50,943 nucleotides of DNA from Nemertoderma westbladi (Eukaryota > Xenacoelomorpha > Nemertodermatida > Nemertodermatidae). Position 1 is the stretch's first letter. Each line of letters begins with the position of its first letter. Positions 1 through 9,812 of this stretch are shown in pieces. The stretch spans positions 1-50,943 of the forward strand of contig JAUCBJ010004597.1 of NCBI GenBank assembly GCA_032718475.1, read 5' to 3'. The translations under genes were made by a program, and so were the position numbers. Under the pieces are notes generated by a model. That model worked only from the letters and a program-made list of their open reading frames with translations. It ran no database searches and had not been told where the DNA came from.

Positions 1-197
1 CTTGGCCTGCTACCTAATGGATGCTCTCCTGTTTCCTATCACGTGCTTCCCTCCCCCCTATTGGCTAATAGGCTACTTCTCACCCTGGCACTCTCTGGGA
101 GTGTTTCCCCTCTGCTGCTAGCCTCTACTAGCTGTGTTCCCTCCGAGGTAGTTTGACCTCTAACCTTCCTTTCTATGTGGCTTTGGGGCTTGTGACG

Positions 198-212
198 CCC
201 CCCCCCCCCCCC
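198..212. repeat. poly-C run (about 15 C)
   Basis: An uninterrupted run of C. It is one of several long C or G homopolymers in the left part of the window; the length may be unreliable because such runs are hard to sequence. Confidence 0.95.
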
Positions 213-507
213 AAATGTTGGTTATGAGACGAGATTAATATTGCTAATATCGTATCTCCAACATATTGCTAAAATGCCACCATCCCATTTTCTGGTGGGT
301 AATGAAGTGGAATTGAATCCGCTTACATTTATATATTTATTTTTTATTTTAAATCGAATTTATTTATATAAAAATTTATATAACGAAACGAAACTAAAAT
401 TTAACCAATCCTAACACTTATTATTGCGTTTTTCATTTCGTTATTTTCATTTATTTTATTTGGTTTGGTTTTACATTTACTTTTCAAATGGATTAGAATT
501 ACCGGCA

Positions 508-526
508 CCCCCCCCCCCCCCCCCCC
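508..526. repeat. poly-C run (about 19 C)
   Basis: An uninterrupted run of C in AT-rich DNA. On the minus strand it would encode poly-glycine, so open frames through it are not evidence of a gene. Confidence 0.95.
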
Positions 527-1000
527 TCCCTCACGCACGTAGGCGCTCTCTTTGAATCTTATTGTTATAATTAATTGTAATAAATGCAAATTAATCTCAA
601 TTTACTTCATAGTTCAACATCGTACTCTGATATATCCGCACTGGTGGGTGGTATACCATGCGGCCGGATTTATGAAGACCTAAATCATCGTTGGTAAAAA
701 ATATTTTTTTGGTTTTCAAGCTCTGCCTTTGTGCACTGAATAATATGTACTGTACATTTACCCACGCTATATTATAACAACCCAAATCCCGCCCCAATTT
801 CGTGAGTGAGCCATGATTCGTATTTATTGTGCTAGACCTATGTGCTAAGTTCATTTCACTGGGCCGTGTTATGTTGTAACTGTTGTGTTGGTATAATGAT
901 TTTGTAACAAAAATGTATCTTTATAAATGACGATTATGATTATAAATAAACCAACTATGTGGGTTTGAAAAATTAATTTAAAACATTAAGGGAAAGGCTA

Positions 1001-1135
1001 CCCCCCCCCCCCCCCCCCCCCCTTACCACAGCTATAGGATAGGGTTACCCCCGACCGTTCCACCCCCAACCCCAGTTACAGTTATGGTTAAGGGTTACCA
1101 CCGACCCTTCCACCAACCCCCCCCCCCCCCCCCCC
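1001..1135. repeat. Two long poly-C runs flanking a duplicated C-rich segment
   Basis: C runs at 1001-1022 and 1117-1135 frame two versions of a segment reading roughly GGTTACCNCCGACC-TTCCACC, spaced about 57 bases apart. This looks like a small tandem duplication expanded around homopolymers. Confidence 0.85.
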
Positions 1136-1273
1136 ACCCTAAAAAAAAATGTCCCCACACTAAATTGCTGTATGACTACCGGTTCCACACTATGGATTGT
1201 TTGAATATGTTTGAAAATTGTGCACATGATTTATGAAGAAGAATTCATTTTTGTGCAAGGAAACAACACTTAT

Positions 1274-1632
1274 AATGCTCTCTGACACATCTGGTGTGTT
1301 CCATAAGTTACTGGGATTGAACAATTGTAATTGGAATACATCTTCATGTGGATTTCATTGTGATTAAGTAGAGCTTTAAAGGTTCAATATTACATTTTTT
1401 ATTAAGTAATACTTTTTGTTTTTTTTTGTTAATTTGAGTACTTCTGTATTTGCAATGCTCTCTGACATGTCTGGTGTATTTCAAAATCACTGGGGTTGAA
1501 CAATTGTTTATTGGAATACTCCCTCATGGGTTTTATTTGTGATATTGGAGCTTTAAGTTCAATATTAAATTTTTTATTAAGTGATACTTTTTGTGTTTTT
1601 TTTGTTAATTTGAGTATTTCTGTATTTGCTGG
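1274..1632 (+). repeat. Two-copy tandem duplication, 180-bp unit
   Basis: The block beginning AATGCTCTCTGACA at 1274 recurs at 1454. Shared landmarks are TCTGGTGT, GGTTGAACAATTG, TTGGAATAC, TTTTTTATTAAGT and GTTAATTTGAGTA.TTCTG. The two units have diverged by scattered substitutions and short indels. There is no coding potential. Confidence 0.8.
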
Positions 1633-1927
1633 TATTGTATTTTGGGTCTTCTTTTGTTATTAATTTTGGTATTAATTATTTTTTATTAGTCCAGGGAATA
1701 TCCTTATTAACTCAGGGTCCTCACTCGTTAATTCAGAGACCATCCTCGTTAATTCAGAACCATGATTAACTCAAAAAATTTGAATAATCTTTTTAACTAT
1801 TATAAGGTTTTCTAAGGTGCTGAATTAATTGATTGAAAATGGTTTTAAATGGGCTGCTTTTATTGTAATTCCATTTCGTGTAATGTGTTTCGTGCCACAA
1901 ATTTTGTAGTATAAATTGGGGGGGTAT

Positions 1928-1963
1928 TTGCGCCTGTCGATTTATACGAATCGACAGGCGCAA
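1928..1963. other. Perfect 15-bp inverted repeat (hairpin)
   Basis: The left arm TTGCGCCTGTCGATT at 1928-1942 is followed by a six-base spacer TATACG and the exact reverse complement at 1949-1963. The perfect arms stand out against decayed surroundings. No terminal repeat or coding frame nearby explains it. Confidence 0.85.
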
Positions 1964-2377
1964 CAAGAGTATTTGGAACATTACGACTACGCCCATGTAT
2001 AGTTATATATATTAGCCTACAAGTATAAATAAAACTGACCTTAACAAAATCAAGGTAGGCATTATTATTTACCATCAGCATCATGTGCTAATAATGACTC
2101 TCTAGTAATACCGAAATATTCTACTGTAGAACAATACCACATGGCCAACGCAGTCGGCCATGCACTCGCATGGCGCAAATTCTCCATTTGCGCTCTCCAC
2201 CTGGATAGTATAGTACATGTGTTGCTCCTTCAGTTGTTCAAAATACTACCGGGTGGTACTCAGGCGCGTCCTAAAAATCTCTCAAGAGGACATCTTAGTA
2301 AGATTAATAGGCAGAAGAACTGCCACCAGACTAATGTTGTGCGAATCAAACTCAGTCCTAAATAAATATTGGCTTAC

Positions 2378-2562
2378 ACATTCTTTTAGGTTGGTAGCGT
2401 AGCTCGCCTTGAACGTGTCCGTCTGAGTTACTGGCATTCACAGTGATATTGTTTTTTGTAGAGCAACTGAAATTTGTAGTCGACAGGTTGATGCAATCAA
2501 ACACAACCTGATTGGTGGTTCCTTCCATGAAAGGGGGGCAATCTATCGGGACTTCCATGTAC
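2378..2562 (-). CDS. Candidate host-gene exon encoding an extracellular, glycosylated segment
   Basis: On the minus strand a pyrimidine-rich acceptor (TCTCTTTTAG) lies just before 2562 and a donor (GTAAGC) just after 2378. Between them is an open frame of about 61 residues, with one leading base completing a codon. It carries four cysteines (in DCPP, FDCIN, FSCST and RMC) and four N-glycosylation sequons within about 30 residues (NLS, NFS, NIT, NAS). That composition is typical of a secreted or cell-surface ectodomain, possibly an Ig-like or lectin-like fold. It is unlike any retroelement domain in this window. The entry phase needs two bases from the previous exon. Chance is a real alternative, because the exon is short and I cannot match the family. 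Confidence 0.35.
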
Positions 2563-3825
2563 CTAAAAGAGATTATTATTACACTTATTATTTAATATTT
2601 AATATTAATCTGTATCGTATTTTCTTTACTTATATCAACCTTTGAGGAAATATTTTGCACCCAGATTTTAACTATCTCATAAAAAAAGTTAATTTTCTTC
2701 GGTCGTTAGGCCAGCGATTAGGAACAAATTCGTTCGACTTATTATTATTTATCTTTAGAAAGGGGGGGGGGGGGGGGTATACCTTAGGGTGGTTCTTAAA
2801 AATCGAAAATGTGATTTTTTGATCGCTCAGGGTGTCAATTGTGTCCATTCCATGAGAAAACACACCAAAAAAAATTTGAGCATCATATTTCAAATTTTAG
2901 GGTGTGCTCAAGCACATTGAAGTTTACAAATTTTAAGCGCGGCAGTCCACCTTGTGGGTTTAAGCATTATTTTTCAAATATCAATTTGTTCATATGAAAA
3001 TACACTTTTCTATACAATTGAACGATGCTGATTCCGAATCGGCTTTTGGATTTGCTAGCATGTCAAGTTCACTCGCTGTAATCAATTCAAGTTTAAGTAA
3101 AGCTGCGATAAGAATCAGTTATAGGTTATATAGTAATATAGGCAATAGGTCCAGCAAGGGTGGTCCAAAAAAACTTTTATTTCGAATTTCAACTCAGTTC
3201 GCACATCAGATGTCATCAAATGGGCCCAAACTTCGATAGATACCAAAATTTTGATTTGGAGATGACAGGAAATATTCCTACAGGCACATGGCCAGTTCCC
3301 GCCCTTGGCGGAAGTGAGTCATATTCCCCATTTTTATGATGTTCAACTTCTAGTATTCCTACTGCATTGATATTATGCTCATTAGAACCGCAATGACCGA
3401 TTTAGTTGGTGTAGATACCTTCAATACAAGCATAGAGCGAATAGTTATTGAGATATTGCAGAAAATGTGAAGTCCGGCACAAGTCAACATTAGCGCGTTG
3501 ATGCGATATTGACAAATACACTAAAAATGATAAGTCTTCTAATTATCTCAAGGCGTCCAGAATTCACACATAACTTCAATGATCAATTTAGGTGATGTTG
3601 ACACTCTAAAAATATGAGTTGAGTGATTAGTTCTCGAGTTATTGTACAAAATATCAAGGCTAGGTCCATCAATTTATGACCTTATTTTGAGTTGGGATAT
3701 TGAGTATTTATTGAGATCTTCCCTTTTGTCGTATTGAATGTAAGAGGTCTGCTGTTCTCAATTGCTTCTATTTGGACGATTACTGTATGTAATTGGTCTA
3801 GTAATTGGTGTAATTGGTTGTAACT
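2563..3825. other. AT-rich non-coding stretch, no gene seen
   Basis: It contains a poly-G run at 2762-2777 and short open frames without motif, codon bias or homology to other parts of the window. It adjoins the 3' truncated end of the integrase pseudogene at 3826. Confidence 0.55.
2762..2777. repeat. poly-G run (about 16 G)
   Basis: An uninterrupted G run in AT-rich DNA. Confidence 0.95.
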
Positions 3826-4049
3826 GATCTACCTAGAACTTTCTTCATGCATCCCTTAGTTCAACCGACCATACGTTCGATGAAACCGTATACTGAGGGT
3901 TTAAGAGGTACATTAAATTCCCAATGTATTTCTTGTTTGCCGAATTCGTCTATTACTGCTGGACAATTTAACAATTTGTTTTGTAATACAATAATGTTGA
4001 TATGAAAATTAGAGGCATTGTCAGAAAACATATGAATGGGTATTCCGCG
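3826..4049 (-). pseudogene. BEL/Pao integrase fragment, downstream half
   Basis: Reading the minus strand from 4046 gives the integrase signature FSDNASNF, with the second catalytic Asp, then WEFNVPLKPS and YGFIERMVG with the catalytic Glu. These match the integrase of the BEL element at 39.1-39.4 kb in the same order and spacing. A stop codon follows ERMVG, and the C-terminal region is absent beyond 3826. The upstream half of the same domain lies at 7765-7900, with element X between. This is an old, dead copy. The known role of the domain is inserting element cDNA into the host chromosome. Confidence 0.85.
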
Positions 4050-4775
4050 CGGCCCTTACATGCCAAAACCGTCTAACTCAGTTTTTTAGAAAAATGACAT
4101 GTGCATATTATTTGGAATCAGAAAACCGAGGCGCATCTTTCTAGCCAAGTCTTAAGACGTAATTATAAAGTCCTAAGGAGTTATATTTTTGCCAAAACCG
4201 TCTATCTCAACAATCTGTCAATAATAGTAAATCCCAAAACCTGGATTCAATATCTAATAATTATTCATTTGTATTGGCCAAAACAATCTATCTCTATGAT
4301 CTACAATACAATAATGACTGTAAACTTGCCTTATAGCCTAACAATTATGCTTTTACTAGTACCTAGTTTTACTAGTGTCCTAATATTTAGTGGGCTATCC
4401 AACATCGCAAATGTCATTTATATAGCTACAGTATGTTAGTTTTCGTGCCATGGTAACTTTCTGACACCCATCTCCAGTATTTTTCGTTCTAAAATTAAAT
4501 TAAAATTAAAAACTAACTAAAATAAATTGATTTGCGGTATATTTAGTTTTTTGGATGTTGATGACGATTGTAGAAACTCAAATATAACATTCGAGAAATT
4601 TTTTTGTAATTTTGAATGTGCCCCCTGGGGAACGAAAAAACAAGCAATCAAGCCAATTTTATGACCTTTATTGAAATATTTGATTTTTTTTGGAGTGCTG
4701 ATCACGAATATGACACAGAAATGTATTGCTTAAGGTCGTAGCAAGCCGACTTAAGGGCGTCACAATGATCCATTA

Positions 4776-5404
4776 CAAGGGGTTGGTGGAACATGAGTTT
4801 TATAGCCCCGGAAGACAATTAAAATTTAATTTTATCATAATTTTAATTTTATCATGGACTTATGTACGTCTCAATCTATTTAGCACTATTTTTTCGTAGT
4901 GGTTTGTAGGAATATTTGAAGTTTTGGAGACCGTAGGAGAATGCAGTTATTCCAGATCTCTGTTGCTTTCATTTACGTCTAGCCTGGAAATTAGGTGCGC
5001 ATGATCAAATTTAATTTATTGTAATGTAATTTGATTTTGTTATTATGTAAGCTTAGCCTATATCATAGTTGGGGGCGTTTGTTTAGCATTGTCTTATAAA
5101 GATATACTGTAGGTTCTGTTGTTCTAGGTTCTACTGTCTTATAAAAATATACTGCATTTATATAATTTTTTGGAGATATACTGTAGGTTCTGTTTAGCCA
5201 GTCATGAGTCTGATGTCCCTTACTGCTTTACATTGCATACCGGTACCGGTGTTTCATACCTTTGTGTTTTTGCAGTTTTACCAGTTTGTTTTAAGTAATC
5301 AGGCCCCGACGATACCCCAGCGGGGAGAAATATATAGGCCGTTGTTTAATTTATCTTTTAATTGTCTTCCGGCGCTATAAAACTCCTGTTCCACCAACCC
5401 CTTG
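4776..5404. mobile_element. TA-flanked MITE (629 bp) nested in element X
   Basis: The left arm starts CAAGGGGTTGGTGGAACA at 4776. The right arm is its reverse complement, ending at 5404, with about two mismatches over 49 bp. TA dinucleotides flank both ends (4774-4775 and 5405-5406), consistent with the TA target duplication of Tc1/mariner-type elements. There is no transposase frame, so it would depend on another element for movement. Confidence 0.8.
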
Positions 5405-6194
5405 TACTGGAATATATCGAACCTTGTTGATTATGGCATTTTTAGCAATGTGTCAATGTGCGGCACGAAAAATATAAATGTAGAATAAATTTGTTAATAA
5501 AAAATCATTACTATATCAACCTTATTTCATGACATTAGGGGTTTTCTGAGAAGTTGATCACGAATATGAGACACAAAAATATCATATTATCAAACTAAAT
5601 TCAATTTTTGGCATTTGTAAGTTTTATGCTACAGTAAAAAAACGTATTAAATTTTTGCTACATCTACTTTTCAACCTGGGGTATCAGAATGGCCCCAAAA
5701 ATGACGTTTGATGTACGAGAAATATTATTAACAAGTTTCATCTCGATCAGAGACCTCGAAAACCCATATACCTTCGGAAATATCAAACCAAACACAACAT
5801 AATTTTTGTTTTCTAACCAATTACGTATTAAAAAAGCCGGGCCAGATAGGGTTTATATCTGAGATAGTCTGATTTGGCATGTAAGAATGCCTAGAACTTC
5901 AGGTTAAACAACAAAATTTATACATGCCAAAACAGACTAACTCTGAGATAGACGGTTTTAGCACACAAATGTCTACGAAAAAATAAAAGCAAATACCCTC
6001 TATCTCACATTGTACTATGTAGATAGGAGTTTCAGTTAAAAATATGCTGTTCAGAGAATTCTATGACTATAACTTACCTAATGACATCATTTCACAGGAT
6101 TTCCACCAATCAGGATTCAAATGACAGGCCTGGAATGTATTTTGCGTTTTTCTCAAAACTATGTAAAAATGAGATAGACGGTTTTGGCATTTAA

Positions 6195-7754
6195 CCCTGT
6201 TAAACCCGGGGGGGGGGGGGGGGTCAATATGACCCCCCCCCCGTGGTTTTTTTATTATAATTCTGAAACAAAAGTAGTTGGGAATCTCACATTTTATGAC
6301 TTTTCCTAAAAATCTATTGTCTACCTAGTAGTGAAAACCGTTTCAAAAATATTGGGTAGTGTTTGAGTTATAGCACCATTTTTTAACCCTACTTTTGGCA
6401 CTTTTTTTGAGACGTTTTTTGAAAATTACATTATGAATTATACATTACATGAAAATTACATATGAATTGTAACATCTCTATTTTTGATTTACACCGGTTT
6501 TTTGGTGTTAGCAATTGGACAGAATTCATATAAATTGATTTAGAAATTTCAAACTTGTTTTTTTCGGCGGGTGCCAAATTTTGGTGACAGCACCAAATTT
6601 TGAAATATGCCAATTTTGTAAATTGATTGTTTGAAACTTGTTTTTTACGCAATTGGGGTTTTTTGGGATTCTAGTTTCGATGTAATATATACGAGTTGCA
6701 CTAAGCGTATCACACTTGTATTTTTCGGTGCTGTGTGCAAATTTTGGTGCTAGCACGAAATTTTGAAAATCCATTCAATAGATAAAATTGCTGGTGACAA
6801 TTTATTTCTTGCGTTTTAGAGGTTTATGGCTGTTCTGAATTCAATGGAATATATATTTATCGAACTAGACATCTCGAACTTGTATTTTTCGGAAGTGGGT
6901 GCAAAATGTGGAGCTAGCACCAAATTTTGAAAACCATCAAATATATCAATTGATTGTGTCACCTTGTTTCTTGCGTTATACGGGTTTGTGAGGGTTCTGA
7001 ATTCAATGGAATCAGGAAAAAAATTTCATAAGAGATTTCAAACTTGTATTTTTAGCCGGTGGGTGAAAATTGTTGTGCCAGCACCACATTTTGGAAAATA
7101 AGCAAATTGATCAGTAGATAGTATCATATCGTTTCTTGCATTATACGGGTATATGAGGGTCCTGAATCCGTTGGAATGAATAAAAACAGCACCGGATATC
7201 GCAAACTTGTACTTTTTGGTGGTGGGTACGAAATTTGGTGCTAGCACGAAAATTTGCCAAAATACGCCGAAAAATACAAGTAGCAATGATCTGGCATATT
7301 AGAAATGTATTCAATTGGAATCAGCGCCCTAGAAAACCTGAAAATGTGAAATTATAGCATCGTATAAGTGAATTAAAAATTTTGTGTTCTAACTGAAAAG
7401 TCCTGGTTACTTGTTTTTTTCATTTTTTCCTACGTAGAGTAATCATATAATTTTTAAATATTTTCCAATGTACAGTTGCGCCCCAGAAAACCTGTATTGA
7501 AAAACAGTTAGCCGAAAAATGTAACTTTCAAATTTTGTGAAAATTGTGCACAACTTGTAATTTTGGTGATGCAATATAACCACCCCAGTACATTTTTTCG
7601 AAATTTTTTTTTTAGGTCGGATCGAGACTAGTGATACCTACGTACAAACAAAAAATCAGACGTTTTCGTAAAAATTTGTAGATTTTAGGGGGGGGGGGGT
7701 CGATCCCCCCCCCCGGTATTTGTACAACATTTTATAGCCCGGTACTAATAGGGG
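6195..7754. mobile_element. piggyBac-like TTAA element, copy A (1.56 kb, non-autonomous)
   Basis: TTAA lies at 6191-6194 and 7755-7758, and the element begins CCCTGTTAAACCC and ends CCCGGTACTAATAGGGG. CCC...GGG ends within TTAA duplications are the hallmark of piggyBac insertions. Just inside each end is a G-run/C-run hairpin (6208-6242 and 7688-7714). The interior is AT-rich and made largely of about 163-bp degenerate repeats. There is no transposase domain. It is inserted in the right terminal repeat of element X, and its removal restores that repeat exactly. Copies B (27127-28681) and C (33580-41851) belong to the same family. Confidence 0.85.
6551..7260. repeat. Five degenerate ~163-bp tandem units inside copy A
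   Basis: The core AAACTTGTATTTTTCGG.GGTGGGTGCAAA recurs at about 6551, 6712, 6876, 7040 and 7203, giving spacings of 161, 164, 164 and 163 bases. Each unit also carries a GGTGCTAGCACC-like palindrome. The same units occur in copies B and C. On the minus strand they read as a repeat of about 54 residues (see findings). Confidence 0.8.
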
Positions 7755-7764
7755 TTAAGGGCCG

Positions 7765-7900
7765 CGCGGCGCGAGATAAACCGATGAAATTCGGCAATAA
7801 ATGATTTTTGGCTCAGATCCCTAACAATTTCTAGGTGTATTGCCCTAATTAGGCCTACTGCACATTTAAACACGTTCGTGGGGCCTTCGCACAGCACGAA
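7765..7900 (-). pseudogene. BEL/Pao integrase fragment, upstream half
   Basis: On the minus strand this encodes the integrase segment LIRAIHLEIV followed by SFIAEFHRF, matching the segment before the second catalytic Asp in the BEL element at 39.0 kb. It is the upstream half of the gene whose downstream half is at 3826-4049. Element X separates the two. Further upstream the frame decays and I cannot follow it past about 7900. Confidence 0.8.
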
Positions 7901-8135
7901 AGCCTATGTTAGAAAGTACATTATACTAATCTCTATTAGATATACGAAAACTGTCTTTCCTAAAATATATATGAGTGAAGGCGATGCTATCAGTTTGTGT
8001 TAAACTAGTTGTAAAAATAGAGATCCATATCAGTTTGCCCGCCCTTACACACTTTAACTCTCATTTGTAAACCTTCTAACGAGGGCTATTTAAGTTAAGT
8101 ACGACATTTTTATTTTACAATACTCTTCTCCTTCA

Positions 8136-8629
8136 GGGACTTTCTGGAACAGCTGGGCCTAGAATATGAGCCCTGCAAGCGACCCATACAAACTATAACA
8201 GACCATAAGGAAGTGGAATCTGGAGAGGTGCAACTCAGCGTAAAAGGGGTTATGGCGTGTTATTAAAGGGTGAAACTGACCATTAAAAACGCCCTGGTAC
8301 ACACCGATCTCAGAGTGCGATTCCGACAATCCTCCGAATATGCACCTCTTATACAACTAGATCGGGAGTACGTGGACCTAAGATGCCCACCATTGGACGT
8401 CAACAGAATCACGTTACTTATCGGACTCGATACACCAGAGTTGCATATACCCACTGGAGATATCGCCCGTTCCGTAAAGCCAGACGACGGTTTCTACGCA
8501 GAGCACACCATATTGGGATGGACGCTCTGCGGGATTAAAGAGGAAACCACCGATACCTATACATACCTCCCGAAGTGTCAGATTGAAGGAAACGCAACCT
8601 CCGTGGTTTACTGTTCAGCGACAGAATAA
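8136..8629 (+). pseudogene. BEL-1 protease, C-terminal part
   Basis: The reading frame opens directly after TTCTCCTTCAG and runs through FLEQLGLEYEPC, a stop at about 8264, then ITLLIGLDTPELH and HTILGWTLCG. These correspond to the LIGxD and GWxLxG segments at the end of BEL proteases. The catalytic D-[ST]-G part should lie just upstream and is absent. In known BEL elements this protease releases gag and pol products from the polyprotein. Confidence 0.7.
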
Positions 8630-9812
8630 ATGAGGATCTATTCTTGGAGACAAAGAAGACACAACAGGAGATGACGAAATACTTTAACCTGGAAACACAG
8701 GAATTCGCCGAAAAGGACGAAAAGCCATCGGAGGAGGACCAATACTGTGTGGACGTTCTAGACAAAGCAGTGTTTAAGGACGGACATTGATGCTCGCCAA
8801 TGTTATGGAAGGATCCGGACAGACCAATGGCTAGCAACGCTAGTATGGCCCTGAGGAGGCTAAAGGGAATCTTGCGCAGGTTGCACGAGCTACCCGAGGT
8901 CAAGGAGAAATATAACAACGTAATTAAGGGATACCTGGAAGATGGACTAGTGGAGATGGTTCCCCAGGACGAATTGCAGGGGACAAAGAGAACCTATTAT
9001 CTTCATACCCACTACGTGGTAGAGGCCCGGAAGGCCGGAAATATCCGGGTGGTGAATGATGCTGCAGCTATGTATCAAGGTGAGTCGTTGAATAGCCAAC
9101 TATACACCAGACCCAACATATACAGCACGCTAATCGGCGTATTGATCCGATTCCGGGAGAATAAAGTAGCCTTCACGTGTGACATCAAAGCAATGTTCCA
9201 CCAGGTGCGAACTTTACCACGAGATTCTGACTGCCTCCGTATTCTAAGGACAGACAAAACATTAACCCCACAAGGAATAAATCAACTTACCTTGGCGGAT
9301 GTGGATGTAATGCGGATGATCGTCCGGATTCGCCAGTCGCGTGTAGCGACATGCTGAAGAAGACTGCGACCATGTGCGAAAATGAGTTCCCTCCGACCGT
9401 CATCGAGACCATCCGGAGATGTTTCTATGTGGACTACGGATGCGCTGGCGCCGATAATGTTGACGAGGCATATCAGCTCGCAATCGGAATGGTGGAATGT
9501 TTAAAGAGGGGAGGTTTCCCCCTAGTGAAGTTTAGATCACATAACAAAGAGCTTATGGAAAAGCTCCCGGAAGAGATCAACAGCGTACTCGTTATTGAAT
9601 GGGACGTAAAATTGGACCAGTTTATCTTCAAACATAACCCCTTACCCAAACCAATGACAAAGAGGGGATGTTTATCCGTGAAGAGCGCCATCTTCGACCC
9701 TTTGAATTTCATATCCCCGGTAACGTTAGCCGGAATGAATCTCATTAAAGAAATGTGGATCGAAGGACTGGGATGGGATGAAGAACTCCCCCCTCACCTA
9801 AGCGCCAAATGA
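8630..9812 (+). pseudogene. BEL-1 reverse transcriptase
   Basis: The first block (8800-9260) contains VVNDAAAMYQGESLNSQL and FTCDIKAMFHQVRT, matching BEL RT around the first catalytic Asp. About 100 degraded bases follow, then a frame-shifted block from about 9345 with FYVDYG where YVDD is expected, so the last catalytic Asp has become Tyr. After that comes the thumb and connection region (KRGCLSVKSAIFDPLNFISP). The enzyme would copy element RNA into DNA, but this copy cannot be active. Confidence 0.85.

Larger units (their letters stand above)
1..1273. other. AT-rich non-coding stretch, no gene seen
   Basis: No open frame here has a recognisable domain, and the short frames present run through poly-C tracts. 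The first 200 bases are pyrimidine-rich and may be the edge of an element outside the window. The remainder is AT-rich and interrupted by the poly-C runs listed separately. Confidence 0.6.
4050..7764. mobile_element. Element X: non-autonomous DNA transposon with 4-bp target duplication
   Basis: The left end reads CGGCCCTTACATGCCAAAAC. The right end, reverse-complemented and with the nested piggyBac-like insertion removed, reads CGGCCCTTAAATGCCAAAAC, and the arms stay alike for about 33 bp. The element is flanked by CGCG at 4046-4049 and 7765-7768. The target is known, because the integrase reading frame continues across the site when the insert and one CGCG are removed. Without the two nested insertions X is about 1.5 kb, with no transposase frame. 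Copies and partial copies of CCAAAACCGTCTATCTCA lie inside both ends (near 4190, 4275, 5890 and 5935-5975). The superfamily is not assigned; a palindromic 4-bp duplication fits several. Confidence 0.8.

Noticed and set aside
401-1227. Short frames with poly-glycine or poly-proline tracts
   Set aside because: They are produced by the poly-C/poly-G runs and have no motif or homologue in the window.
3826-4049. Plus-strand frame (3814-4005) over the integrase fragment
   Set aside because: The minus strand carries a clear integrase signature over the same bases; the plus frame is its shadow.
4101-4439. 112-residue plus-strand frame inside element X
   Set aside because: No transposase or other motif is present, it is AT-rich with no supporting second copy, and it lies in the non-autonomous interior of X.
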